From the NCBI GenBank assembly GCA_025054935.1, contig JANWZD010000001.1, positions 124,001 through 188,000 of the forward strand: a stretch of 64,000 nucleotides of DNA, in the 5' to 3' direction. The notes beneath the pieces are model-generated. The model had not been told where the DNA came from. It made no database searches and worked only from the letters and a program-made list of their open reading frames with translations. Made by a program: the position numbers and the translations under genes. The stretch comes from Dehalococcoidia bacterium (GTDB lineage: Bacteria; Chloroflexota; Dehalococcoidia; SpSt-223). Below, one piece after another: positions 18,614 to 27,105 of this stretch (position 1 is its first letter; the number at the start of each line of letters is the position of its first letter).

Positions 18614-18850
18614 TCAGCGCCGCCGCCGGAGCAGCGCCAGCCCGCCGATGACGCCGAGCACGCCGCCAATGAGCGCGCCAACCCCGAGGAAGACGGGAGC
18701 AACCCAGAGGCCGAGATAAATCCCCGCTGCCGCGCTGGGAGCGGCCGCGCTCGAGAGGGCAAGGCCGAGCGCGCCGCAGAGGAGTCCGCCGAGGAGGGCG
18801 CCGAAAGTAGCAGCAATCACGCCGACAGGGGAGGAAGCTTGGTCGCGCAT
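18614..18850 (-). CDS. small two-helix membrane protein
   Basis: 78 residues with two glycine/alanine-rich hydrophobic stretches (about 9-34 and 42-72) ending in LLRRRR, so the C-terminus is probably cytoplasmic. GAGGAGCGAG precedes the ATG. Family not recognised; it resembles glycine-zipper-like small membrane proteins. It is divergent from the PadR regulator gene, which might control it (inference). Confidence 0.55.
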   Translation of the reverse strand: MRDQASSPVGVIAATFGALLGGLLCGALGLALSSAAAPSAAAGIYLGLWVAPVFLGVGALIGGVLGVIGGLALLRRRR

Positions 18851-19002
18851 CTCGCTCCTCGTCGCTGCTTGCGGGGTGGCGACGGTCTTTCCCGCCGCGC
18901 TGGCATTGTACCATCCGCTTGCCGAGGATTAAGATATATCGTGACAGCACGGAAATACATGGACGACGAGCTTTTGTGCGACAGCGCGTCAGAGGAGCGG
19001 GC

Positions 19003-19581
19003 ATGCCAGTTGGTCGTGTCTTCGGGTTCTGGGATCACTCGGCAGGAAGGGGCGCATTCAGCCGGGGGTGGGGCGGTCGGCGGCCGGGCCGCTTCTTCGA
19101 AAAGGGCGACTTGAAGTACGTCATTCTCGACCTTCTCAGCGAGAAACCGCGCCACGGCTACGACATCATTCGCGCCCTCGAGGATCGATTTGCCGGCTGG
19201 TATACCCCTAGTCCCGGTGCGGTCTATCCGACGCTGCAGCTGCTTGAGGACCTGGGGTACGTCACGGTCACGCAGCAGGACGGCAAGAAGGTCTACGCTA
19301 TCACCGATGCAGGCCGGGCGTTCCTGCGCGACCGCGAGGCCGTGCTCGAGGAGATCGTCGCCCGCGTGCGCGGTTTGTGGGGAGGCGCGGGCCGTGCCGA
19401 GCAGGCTGCTGCCTGGGCGGCGTTGCGGGAAGAACTGGCCGAGTTCGGCCGCGTGGTCGGCCGCTACGGTCCGCAGGCGGCGGCTGACCCGGACACGCTG
19501 CGCCGCCTTGTCGAGGCGCTCCGACGCGCTCGCGCCGAGGTCGAAGACATTCTCCGCGGGACCGGCCCGGCGACGCTCTGA
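19003..19581 (+). CDS. PadR-family transcriptional regulator
   Basis: 192-residue regulator. After a glycine-rich N-terminal tail of about 30 residues comes the winged helix: DLKYVILDLLSEKPRHGYDI, ALEDRFAGWYTPSPGAVYPT and LQLLEDLGYVTVTQQDGKKVY, all hallmarks of PadR. The C-terminal half is a coiled-coil-like helical dimerisation part with more Arg/Glu repeats. Start is the ATG at 19003 behind AGAGGAG; a TTG extension to 18919 is less likely. It is divergent from the small membrane protein gene. Confidence 0.85.
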   Translation: MPVGRVFGFWDHSAGRGAFSRGWGGRRPGRFFEKGDLKYVILDLLSEKPRHGYDIIRALEDRFAGWYTPSPGAVYPTLQLLEDLGYVTVTQQDGKKVYAITDAGRAFLRDREAVLEEIVARVRGLWGGAGRAEQAAAWAALREELAEFGRVVGRYGPQAAADPDTLRRLVEALRRARAEVEDILRGTGPATL

Positions 19582-19641
19582 GGACGCTCACGGGACGCAG
19601 CGCCACGCCTTGCAGGAGTGTGCCGGCGCGCCGAATCCGGC

Positions 19642-19947
19642 CTACTCGTACTTCAGCGGCTCCATTGTCGGCGAGATATGGTTGACGAAGCGGCGGACGA
19701 ATTTCTCGCGCTCGGCAGCGAGGAGCTGCTGGTCTTCGGCGGTGGGTTGGTAGGAGCGCACCTCTTCGAGGGTCAGCACCCCGCGTTGCTCGAGTAGGCG
19801 GTTAACAACAAATTGCCAGTCTTTCACCGCCCAGAGCTCAGCAGCAAGCTCCAGGACCATCTGGAGGAGGCGGTCGACCGCTGGGTCATCGAAGTACTGG
19901 GGCCGATCTTCTCGAGCCAGCGGGATGTGCCGCATCTGGGTTGTCAT
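19642..19947 (-). CDS. hypothetical protein
   Basis: 101-residue soluble helical protein, unrecognised. It contains DDPAVDRLLQMVLELAAELW and a second helix pair ending VRRFVNHISPTMEPLKYE. A clear GGAGAGGAG precedes the ATG. It starts 19 bp after the methyltransferase stop on the same strand, so the two are likely cotranscribed and may act together. Confidence 0.6.
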   Translation of the reverse strand: MTTQMRHIPLAREDRPQYFDDPAVDRLLQMVLELAAELWAVKDWQFVVNRLLEQRGVLTLEEVRSYQPTAEDQQLLAAEREKFVRRFVNHISPTMEPLKYE

Positions 19948-19966
19948 CGGTCGCTCCTCTCCGCAG

Positions 19967-21034
19967 CTACGGCTTCTGGCCCATCGTTGTCCAGGGAAAG
20001 ATCCGCACGTTGCCCTTCACCTCGCCCCGGATGAAGGGGTCGGAGATGTTCCGGAACCCTGCTCTCTCCAACCACTCGGGATAGTTCCGATGGCCGGCCT
20101 CGCTCCAGTACGGCTCGACGTTGTTGGCCGTCTGCCAATCGGAGAAGTAGGCGCCGAAAGGATCGAGGGCGCGGTAGGGCGGCGCATCGTTGATAACGAA
20201 CCAGCCGCCCGGCTTCAGGATGCGGAACCCCTCCTGAATGGTGTTCCACGCTGCCTCGTCAGGGATCTCGTGGAAGAGGATGCACGACGAGACGAGGTCA
20301 AAGTAGTTATCGGGAAAATCGGTCCGCTCGCAGTTCTGCTGACTGAAATGGATCGCCAGCCCCATCGCCTCGGCGCGCTTGTGGGCATACTTCAGCAGCG
20401 GTGCCGAGAGATCGATCCCATGCACTTCGGCGTTTGGCCACCGGAGCTTGTAATAGTAGGCGCTCTTGCATCCGCAGCCGAGGTCAAGGATCCGCTCCCA
20501 TGGGCCATCCGGGCAGGCGGCGGCGGAGAGCCGCTGCTGCTCTTCGGAGTCGTTCGAGCCGCCGAAGTACACCTTGTTGGTGATGGCGGTGACGAACCCG
20601 ATGAGCGGCTCCCGGTGCATTCCGCCGGGCTGAACGTGGTAGTCCGCCTCGTAGTAGGGCGGGATGGGAAGCGAGGGGTTCAGTCGAAGCGACCCGAGCG
20701 GCTGCTCGACCGGCGCATCGAGAAACGCTTCCAGTTCCGCGCGCCGCGGCTGCAGCAGTTCATGAACACGGGCGTACATCAGCTCTTGACTGAAGCGAGA
20801 GAGGGCCCGGTCGAACTTATAGGCAACGCTCGGCCGCATCACCTCGTCGATCTCCTCGAGGCTGCGCGGCGCGCGACCGTGCTCTTCCTGCCATTGCTCC
20901 GCGAGCTGCTGGTATTCCTCTCGGATGACCGGCAAGCGCACGGTGCGCTCGGACGCCTTCAGCGCTTTGAGGAACTCGGTGATCGCACGCTCGGCTTGCG
21001 GAAGCGGGGTCTCAGGGAGCTTGACGGTCGGCAT
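19967..21034 (-). CDS. class I SAM-dependent methyltransferase
   Basis: 355 residues. The first ~175 are mostly helical with no recognised domain. The C-terminal half is a Rossmann methyltransferase: motif I ILDLGCGCKSAYYYKL, acidic loop VHGIDLSAPLL, QNCERTDFPDNYFDLVSS and post-motif ILKPGGWFVINDAPPY. Substrate unknown. The ATG at 21034 follows GGAAAGGAG; the frame extends further upstream without a ribosome site. It forms a two-gene unit with the 101-residue protein downstream. Confidence 0.8.
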   Translation of the reverse strand: MPTVKLPETPLPQAERAITEFLKALKASERTVRLPVIREEYQQLAEQWQEEHGRAPRSLEEIDEVMRPSVAYKFDRALSRFSQELMYARVHELLQPRRAELEAFLDAPVEQPLGSLRLNPSLPIPPYYEADYHVQPGGMHREPLIGFVTAITNKVYFGGSNDSEEQQRLSAAACPDGPWERILDLGCGCKSAYYYKLRWPNAEVHGIDLSAPLLKYAHKRAEAMGLAIHFSQQNCERTDFPDNYFDLVSSCILFHEIPDEAAWNTIQEGFRILKPGGWFVINDAPPYRALDPFGAYFSDWQTANNVEPYWSEAGHRNYPEWLERAGFRNISDPFIRGEVKGNVRIFPWTTMGQKP

Positions 21035-21535
21035 GGCGCTCCTTTCCGCGCGGGACGTTTCTCTGCAGACCTTAGACCGCCTCGGCGCCGATGTCAAGCT
21101 CGAGGGAGAAAGGCGCGCCTTCCCCTAGGAGAGGGGCTGCATCTTGCCGCCGCTTCTGTCGCACGGGGCTGCCGCCCTGCAGGGTGCCGCTGACGGAGAA
21201 ACGTCGTTGCTGCAGCAGCCGGAGACAGGACAGAACAGCAGACAGGAGACCGCTCCCTCGCCCGGCTGAGCCGGTCTCGGCTGCGTCATCTGGAGGGGCA
21301 GCGCCGTCGGGTGTCAGGCGGCCGTCGGGCAGATCGCGAGGGTCGCTCGGAAAGCGGCGAGAGCGCGCTCGGCGCCGTCCTCGCTGAGCAGCGGTCAGCT
21401 GGGCGCCGCCGCAGCCGACCCCTCCTTGCGCCCTCCGCAGGAAGGCGCCATTTACGCGCGCGCTTCCGAGAACGTACTATATGCATGAACTGCACCATGC
21501 ATGTGTTCCATCTTTGAGAGAAAGGAGTGACGTCG
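21035..21535. other. 501-bp divergent intergenic region with regulatory elements
   Basis: Lies between the methyltransferase gene and the cupin-like gene, which point away from each other. It holds an inverted repeat GAGACCG (21246-21252) / CGGTCTC (21272-21278) enclosing CCGGC-TGA-GCCGG, and near the right end a putative promoter and paired ATGCATG sites listed separately. No gene was recognised. Confidence 0.5.
21451..21503 (+). promoter_or_regulatory. promoter with duplicated ATGCATG sites before the cupin-like gene
   Basis: TTTACG (21451-21456) and TACTAT (21475-21480), 18-bp spacer, form a weak sigma-70 promoter. Immediately downstream, over the expected start point, ATGCATG occurs at 21481-21487 and again at 21497-21503, 16 bp apart. 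ATGCAT is itself a palindrome, so this looks like a pair of operator half-sites spaced one and a half helical turns apart. Confidence 0.4.
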
Positions 21536-22459
21536 ATGGCATTTGCTCCTCGGCCACACGTTGAATTGGTCCACGTCCTCGACATGCCGGCGCGAGAGGT
21601 ACTGCTTCCCGGGGCAAATATGCCGGCCCGGCTGATCGTTTTGAGCGAGAGCCCCGTGAACAAAGCGATCTCGGCTATTCTCGACCTTCCTCCCGGCTGG
21701 CGGCGTGAGCGCGGCGCGAACCCGGACACGTTCGTTGAGCACTATCTTCTCGCGGGCGACCTTCTTGTCGGCGATGATTTGCAGCTGCTGCCGCATCACT
21801 ACTTCCGCACGGAAATCGGAACGGCGGCGGGTCCCTTCTCCACGGTGCATGGGGCCCGGATCGTCTATTTCACGGAGGGCGACCCGATGGCGTGGACGCC
21901 GGTCCCCACGCCTGGTCCTTCCCTAACCGAGGGAATTACGTGGCACAACACCAACATCATGCCGTGGGAAGACTCGTTTGTCCCGGGGCCAAACATCACC
22001 GAGACTGGGGCGCGGCTGAAGATCAAGCTGTTGCATATGGACCCGCGGACAAAGGCGTACACGCGGCTGGTCCTTGCTGAGAAAGGGTGGTACGACCACC
22101 GCTTCGCCCATCACCCGGTTGTCGAAGAGGCGTACACCGTCGCGGGCCACATGACGTACAACTACGGCACGCTGGAGGTCGACACCTACTTCTATCGGCC
22201 GCCGCGGATTAAGCACGGCGACTTTCTCGCCTATCCGGATGGCTGTATCTGGATCATCCGGTCGGACGGCGAGCTCGAGAACATCTACACCTCGCTTGAC
22301 GGCGAGCCGGGCAACTGGGAATACGGCACCGAGCGCGAGCCGGTTCCGGTCGATACGGAGAAACTGGTCCGCTCGAAGCGCGCTGGCGCCTGGAACGGCT
22401 ACGGCCAGCATATTCCGCGTGAGGAGTGGGAGAAGCGCAAGCAGGAGAAGGGCAGCTAG
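21536..22459 (+). CDS. two-domain cupin-like protein (possibly DUF4437)
   Basis: 307-residue soluble protein that reads like two cupin barrels: an N-terminal part with VEHYLLAGDLLVGDDLQLLP and HHYFRTEIGT, and a C-terminal part with VVEEAYTVAGHMTYNYGTLE, YFYRPPRIKHGDF and DGCIWIIRSDGELENIY. Histidines and glutamates in these blocks could bind metal. Resembles ChrR-type or DUF4437 cupins. Start is ATG 21536 behind AAAGGAG; the GTG at 21527 falls within that site. It heads a forward run with a flavoenzyme and a VOC protein, suggesting small-molecule oxidation; substrate unknown. Confidence 0.65.
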   Translation: MAFAPRPHVELVHVLDMPAREVLLPGANMPARLIVLSESPVNKAISAILDLPPGWRRERGANPDTFVEHYLLAGDLLVGDDLQLLPHHYFRTEIGTAAGPFSTVHGARIVYFTEGDPMAWTPVPTPGPSLTEGITWHNTNIMPWEDSFVPGPNITETGARLKIKLLHMDPRTKAYTRLVLAEKGWYDHRFAHHPVVEEAYTVAGHMTYNYGTLEVDTYFYRPPRIKHGDFLAYPDGCIWIIRSDGELENIYTSLDGEPGNWEYGTEREPVPVDTEKLVRSKRAGAWNGYGQHIPREEWEKRKQEKGS

Positions 22460-22579
22460 CAGACGCCTCGGCTTGCGCGTTACCGCCTCTCCCGCTCTGG
22501 GCGCCGTCGTCTCGTTCTCTGCGAGCGGCGGCGCTTTCACACTTGCTGCGGCGGCGCTGGAGAAGCAGGGGGAAGCCGC

Positions 22580-24577
22580 ATGACCACTCCGCTGTTATTC
22601 CGCCCTTTTCAGTTGGGGACAGCGCGGCTGAAAAACCGGATCGTGCTCTCGGGCCACGGGATGCGGCTTGCGGATGACGGCCTGCCTGGCGACCGGCTGT
22701 TCGCCTATCAAGTGGAACGGGCGCAAGGAGGGGTTGGCCTGATCATCCTCGAGTCGGGGCCGGTTCACCGGAGCGGGCGGCTGAACCCGCACCAGATCCA
22801 TCTGTTTGATGACCGCGTCATCCCTGCGCTGCGTCGCCTCGCTGACGCGGTGCACGCGTACGATGTCCCGCTTTTCCAGATTCTCTGGCACGCCGGGCAC
22901 AATGTCCCCTCCTATCTGAGCGAGCTGCCGGCGTGGGCGCCCTCGGCGCTGCCGAGCGTGGCGGGGGAAATTCCGCATGTCATGACTGCCGCCGAAATCC
23001 GAGAGCTGGTGGCAAGCTACGGCGCGGCGGCGCGCCGCTGCCGCACGGCGGGACTGGACGGCGTCGAGGTGCAGACCGCGGCGGACTATCTTCTGGGCGC
23101 GTTTCTGTCGCCCCAGCTCAACCGCCGTGCGGATGCCTATGGAGGAAGCCGCGAGAACCGCGTGCGGATTGTGCTTGAGGTGCTCGAGACGGTGCGCGCG
23201 GCGATGGGCCGCGACCGGGTAGTCGGCATCCGGACAAGCGGCGATCACCTTGTGCCGGGAGGGCTCGACCTGCCCGAAGTGATCGAGATCCTCCGGCTGA
23301 TCGAGGCGTCGGGGCTGATCGATTACGTAAGCGTCGTTGCGGGCAGCTACTACAGCATGGCTGCCCTCTTGCCGACGAGTTACACCCCGCGCGGCAATGC
23401 GGTCGAACTGGCAGCGGCGATCAAGCGCGCCATCAAGCTCCCCGTGATCGTTGCGGGCCGGCTGCGTACCCCAGCTGAAATGGAAGCAGTGCTCGAGCGG
23501 GGCGCAGCCGACCTTGTCGCCACGGCGCGGACCCTGATCGCTGACCCGTTCTTTCCGGCGAAGGCGGCAGCCGGCGAAACAGAACGGATTCGGCCGTGTA
23601 TCTCCTGTAACCAAGGCTGTTGGGGCATGGTTGCCAAAGGCCGCTCCGGAGGATGCGTCGTCAACGCGCGCGCAGGAGCAGAATGGGCACTTCCCCCGCT
23701 CGAGCAGTCGCGTCGTCCCGCTGAGCGGCGCAAGCGCGTGCTCGTCGTCGGCGGGGGCCCTGCCGGGCTCGAGGCGGCGCGCCGGGCGGCAGAGCGCGGC
23801 CATGAGGTGACACTCGATGAGGCGACCGATGCCCTCGGCGGGATGCTCGCCCTTATGGCGCTCATCCCAGGCCGGGAAGAAAGCTGGCAGTATCTCGAGT
23901 GGCTGGTGCGGGAAGTGCAGCGGCTCGGCGTGACGATCCGCCTCGCGCATCCGGCGACTGCTGACGAGATCGTCCGGGGCGGTTGGGATGCCGTCGTCGT
24001 GGCGACGGGCAGCGAGCCGTCGCCGGTGGGGCTGGCCCGTCTGCTTCCGAACAATGTTCCCGTGAGCGGGGCCGACCACCCCGCCGTCATCCCGGAGCGG
24101 GTGGCGCTTCGGCAGCCGGAGTGCGTGCCCGGTTCCCGGGTCCTGGTGGTTGACGAGGATGGGCTCAGCTATCCGGCGGCCGGGGTTGCGGAGCGGCTCG
24201 CCGAGCTCGGCAAGACGGTAGAGATCGTCACCTCGGCGATCGCCTTCGGCTACCCCGAGCTGCTCCACACTCTTGACCTTGGCATCGTTCAGCGCCGTCT
24301 CGCCCGTCTCGGCGTTCGCTGGCGCCCGCAGACCCTCCTCATCGGCATCGATCTGGATCACCGAGCCGTTCAGCTGCTCGACCTGGTCAGCGGGCAGGAC
24401 TTTGCCGATGGTCCGTGGGATGCTGTCGTTCTCGCGACAGGCTCTGCCGCGCGGGACGAACTGGCGCATGAGCTGGCAGGCCGGGTTCCTGAACTGCACG
24501 TTATTGGCGATGCACTGGCGCCGCGGCGCCTGATGGCGGCAACCGCGGAAGGCTACCGAGCAGGAGGCATGCTGTGA
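22580..24577 (+). CDS. old-yellow-enzyme / 2,4-dienoyl-CoA reductase-like flavoprotein
   Basis: 665 residues with the FadH/TMADH layout: an N-terminal FMN TIM barrel (PFQLGTARLKNRIVLSGHG, DAYGGSRENRVRIVLEVLE), a 4Fe-4S cluster site C340-x2-C343-x3-C347-x11-C359, and a C-terminal FAD/NAD(P) domain opening with VLVVGGGPAGLEAARRAAERGHEV. Odd point: where relatives have an H-G-A-H/N-GYLL block, this protein has VQTAADYLLGAFLSP, so the usual substrate- or flavin-contacting histidine is missing. It is therefore a member of this family with probably different substrate. Its stop overlaps the VOC gene (GTGA). Confidence 0.85.
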   Translation: MTTPLLFRPFQLGTARLKNRIVLSGHGMRLADDGLPGDRLFAYQVERAQGGVGLIILESGPVHRSGRLNPHQIHLFDDRVIPALRRLADAVHAYDVPLFQILWHAGHNVPSYLSELPAWAPSALPSVAGEIPHVMTAAEIRELVASYGAAARRCRTAGLDGVEVQTAADYLLGAFLSPQLNRRADAYGGSRENRVRIVLEVLETVRAAMGRDRVVGIRTSGDHLVPGGLDLPEVIEILRLIEASGLIDYVSVVAGSYYSMAALLPTSYTPRGNAVELAAAIKRAIKLPVIVAGRLRTPAEMEAVLERGAADLVATARTLIADPFFPAKAAAGETERIRPCISCNQGCWGMVAKGRSGGCVVNARAGAEWALPPLEQSRRPAERRKRVLVVGGGPAGLEAARRAAERGHEVTLDEATDALGGMLALMALIPGREESWQYLEWLVREVQRLGVTIRLAHPATADEIVRGGWDAVVVATGSEPSPVGLARLLPNNVPVSGADHPAVIPERVALRQPECVPGSRVLVVDEDGLSYPAAGVAERLAELGKTVEIVTSAIAFGYPELLHTLDLGIVQRRLARLGVRWRPQTLLIGIDLDHRAVQLLDLVSGQDFADGPWDAVVLATGSAARDELAHELAGRVPELHVIGDALAPRRLMAATAEGYRAGGML

Positions 24578-25488
24578 TTGCAGGGATAGCCGATATCGTC
24601 ATCGGCGTCCGAGACCCGGCGAACTGGGTCGCGCTCGCTCGCGATCAGCTTCAGTTCGACGTTCGCGCTGAGGGCCGCGACGACGGCCCGTTGGGGGAAG
24701 GGAGCAGCGGCGCGATAGTCCTCGCCCCGCCGGGGGCCGAGACCGGCCGCATCCGGCTGATCCACTATCCGGAGGGGCGGACGGCTGGGCGTCCCGACAT
24801 TCGGGACCTCGGCTTTTTCGACTTCGATATCTACTCGCGCGACTGCGACGCGACCTATGCGCAGCTCGTCCGCAACGGCTACCATTTCCGAACGCCTCCT
24901 GCGACCTGGTCGCTCGACTCGCCGCCGCTCACGCTGACCGAAGCGCTGCTGCTCGCCCCAGACGATGTCAATCTGGTCTTTATCGGCACCGCGCAGCCGC
25001 GCGGCGCCGCCGCCTATGCTGCTGACCCGAACCGGCGTTACTCCGAGGCTAGTTCCGCCGTCGCGGTAGTTCCCGACCTCGATGTCGCGCTTCGCTTTTG
25101 GCGGGACGGCCTCGGCTATCAGGTTCTGCTCGATTTCCACCTCCAGCATCCTGCGCTTGAGCCGCTCCTCGGCATCCCGCCGACAGAGGGCTTCCGCATG
25201 GCGTTGCTCGCGAAGGGAGGCGAAACCGCCCGTATTGAACTGATTGCCTTCCCGCCAGACCGCCCCCGCGGGGTAGACCGGACCGCCAATCGCGCAGGGA
25301 CCATCGGGCTTCTTGCGTGGGGGTTCCGGTCCACCGACCTCACTGCCGACCTTGCGGCCATCGAAGCGGCAGGCGGTCGGGTCGACAGTCCCCCGCGGCT
25401 GGTGCGCGACGCAGTCCACGGCCGCGCTCGAGTGGCGACAGCGAGCACGCCGGACCATCTCCTGCTTGAGCTTTGGCAGGAAGAGTAA
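24574..25488 (+). CDS. two-domain VOC (glyoxalase/bleomycin-resistance fold) protein
   Basis: 304 residues made of two vicinal-oxygen-chelate modules: residues 2-130 (IADIVIGVRDPANWVALARD...NLVFIG) and 155-302 (AVAVVPDLDVALRFWRDGLG...DHLLLELWQEE). Such proteins may be dioxygenases, isomerases or binding proteins. GTG start overlaps the flavoenzyme stop by 4 bp, so translation is coupled and the two likely act on the same compound. Metal ligands cannot be assigned with confidence. Confidence 0.75.
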   Translation: MIAGIADIVIGVRDPANWVALARDQLQFDVRAEGRDDGPLGEGSSGAIVLAPPGAETGRIRLIHYPEGRTAGRPDIRDLGFFDFDIYSRDCDATYAQLVRNGYHFRTPPATWSLDSPPLTLTEALLLAPDDVNLVFIGTAQPRGAAAYAADPNRRYSEASSAVAVVPDLDVALRFWRDGLGYQVLLDFHLQHPALEPLLGIPPTEGFRMALLAKGGETARIELIAFPPDRPRGVDRTANRAGTIGLLAWGFRSTDLTADLAAIEAAGGRVDSPPRLVRDAVHGRARVATASTPDHLLLELWQEE

Positions 25489-25504
25489 GTCGGGTCTTCC
25501 TCCG

Positions 25505-26467
25505 ATGCCCGGTCTCTCTCGTCCGGAGACCCAGGTCATCATCAATCGGCGCGCCGGCGCGCCGCAGCGCGGCGCGGCGGCGGGGATTGAGTTGTCGGCC
25601 CTGTTTGCGGCGCATGGCGTCGCGGCCGAGTTCACAGTTGTCTCTTCAACGCGCGCCGCGAGAGCGGCGGCAACGGCTGCCTCGCGGCGCGGGGTGAGGA
25701 TGATTGTCGCCGTCGGCGGAGACGGGACAGTGGCGGCAGTCGCCGCCGCACTCGTCGGCAAGCCAGTTGTCCTCGGGATCGTTCCCCGAGGGACGATGAA
25801 CAACCTTGCCTACAGTCTCGGCATTCCGACCGACCCTGAAGGCGCGGTCGCGCTGATCGCGTCGGGCGCGGTCTGTGCTATCGACGTCGGCACGATCCGA
25901 TCGGATGCGGACCCGCGCGAACGCTACTTTCTCGAAACGGCCGGGGTCGGGATCACGGCGCTTGCGGCGCCATTCGGCGAGGCCGTCAACCGGGGACGGT
26001 GGCACCGCGCTCTTGGGTGGCTGCGGGAGATTGTGCGCGCCCACGGCACGCGAATGCAGGTGGAGCTCGACCAGGGCACCCCGCTCTTTGCCGAGACGCA
26101 TTTGGTGACAGCGTCGAACGCGCCGCTCGTCGGACCGCGGGCGGTGGTCGCTCCGGGGGCAGTCCTTGATGACGGCCTCTTGGATATCGCGCTGTTTCCG
26201 GGGATGACAAAGCTTGCCCTCGCCGGCTATTTCGCCGCGGCGGTGCTCGGTCGGCAGTTTCCTCCTCCCCTGATCGGGCGACACCGGGCGCGGCATGTCG
26301 TGGTGCATCCGGCGCGCCCTCGGCCGGCCACCGCCGACCTGCGTCTTTTTCCCGCTGCCGAGCGCTGGGAGATCGGCATCCTTCCGAGAAGCCTGCGCGT
26401 CATCGCCGGCAGCGGCCCGGGGCTGTGCCGCCGCGCTCCTGACGAGAAGGAGGCAGTTCCTCAATAA
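25505..26467 (+). CDS. diacylglycerol kinase-family lipid kinase
   Basis: 320-residue protein with the ATP-binding GGDGT motif at residues 71-75 (RMIVAVGGDGTV), followed by LGIVPRGTMNNLAYSLGIP, which corresponds to the G-T-x-N-D-F region of the DagK/YegS family with Asn-Leu replacing Asp-Phe. The C-terminal beta domain includes GAVLDDGLLDIALFPG. It probably phosphorylates diacylglycerol, sphingoid or another lipid alcohol. The ATG at 25505 follows the VOC stop by 16 bp. It belongs to the same run as the flavoenzyme, though a functional link is not evident. Confidence 0.82.
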   Translation: MPGLSRPETQVIINRRAGAPQRGAAAGIELSALFAAHGVAAEFTVVSSTRAARAAATAASRRGVRMIVAVGGDGTVAAVAAALVGKPVVLGIVPRGTMNNLAYSLGIPTDPEGAVALIASGAVCAIDVGTIRSDADPRERYFLETAGVGITALAAPFGEAVNRGRWHRALGWLREIVRAHGTRMQVELDQGTPLFAETHLVTASNAPLVGPRAVVAPGAVLDDGLLDIALFPGMTKLALAGYFAAAVLGRQFPPPLIGRHRARHVVVHPARPRPATADLRLFPAAERWEIGILPRSLRVIAGSGPGLCRRAPDEKEAVPQ

Positions 26468-26502
26468 TCCCGCTACCACTTGCAGATACCGAGGTTGTCG
26501 AG

Positions 26503-26970
26503 GTGACCGAACCCGTTGCCGCCGCCATCCGCGCCCGGCTCAAGTCACCCGCGGTGCGCTTGCATCGCCAGATCGTCTGGACGCAGCTGCATCTTCAGCG
26601 CTCCATCGAAAAGGCGCTCGCTCCCCTCGGGTTGTCTACCGCAAAGTTTTACATCCTGCTAACCCTCGGGCAGACTGAGGGGCAAATCGCTACCCCCACT
26701 CAGATCGGACGCCAGCTCGCTCTGGAGCGGGTGAATCTGACGGCGATCATGGACCGCATGGAGCGGGATGACCTCATTCGCCGCGAACGTCATCCCTCTG
26801 ACCGCCGCTCCTGCCTCGTTCGGCTGACCGACTATGGGTACGACGTGCTCGACCGAGCGATCACGCTCTACCTCCCGGCGATCGATGAACTGCTGGCACG
26901 TCTCGACACCGAAGAAAAGGACCGCGTTCGCGCAAGCCTCGAGAAGATTTACACGCTTCAGTTCCGGTGA
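26503..26970 (+). CDS. MarR-family transcriptional regulator
   Basis: 155 residues. The winged helix reads STAKFYILLTLGQTEGQI, TPTQIGRQLALERVNLTAIM and DRMERDDLIRRERHPSDRRS, with the DRRS/xLTDxG wing typical of MarR. Helices at both ends would form the dimer. GTG start preceded by GAGGTTGTCGAG. It is 35 bp after the lipid kinase gene and probably regulates the upstream run; a repressor responding to phenolic or hydrophobic ligands is the usual role of the family. Confidence 0.85.
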   Translation: MTEPVAAAIRARLKSPAVRLHRQIVWTQLHLQRSIEKALAPLGLSTAKFYILLTLGQTEGQIATPTQIGRQLALERVNLTAIMDRMERDDLIRRERHPSDRRSCLVRLTDYGYDVLDRAITLYLPAIDELLARLDTEEKDRVRASLEKIYTLQFR

Positions 26971-27067
26971 GCGACCGGCAGCGCCTGAGCGCAGGTGAAG
27001 ACCGCTATCGCGCGCTCGGCCGCGACAGAGGGCGACTGAAACTTCGTGACGCCGAGCATGGTGGGCG

Positions 27068-27096
27068 TTGATCCCGGGGGAGGGACTGCCTACATT
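27068..27096 (+). promoter_or_regulatory. promoter of mutS, start point at or near the ATG
   Basis: -35 TTGATC (27068-27073), 17-bp spacer, -10 TACATT (27091-27096), then nine bases to the ATG at 27106. No Shine-Dalgarno site is present at a usable distance, so the mRNA is likely leaderless or nearly so. Confidence 0.5.
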
Positions 27097-27105
27097 AACC
27101 GTTCG

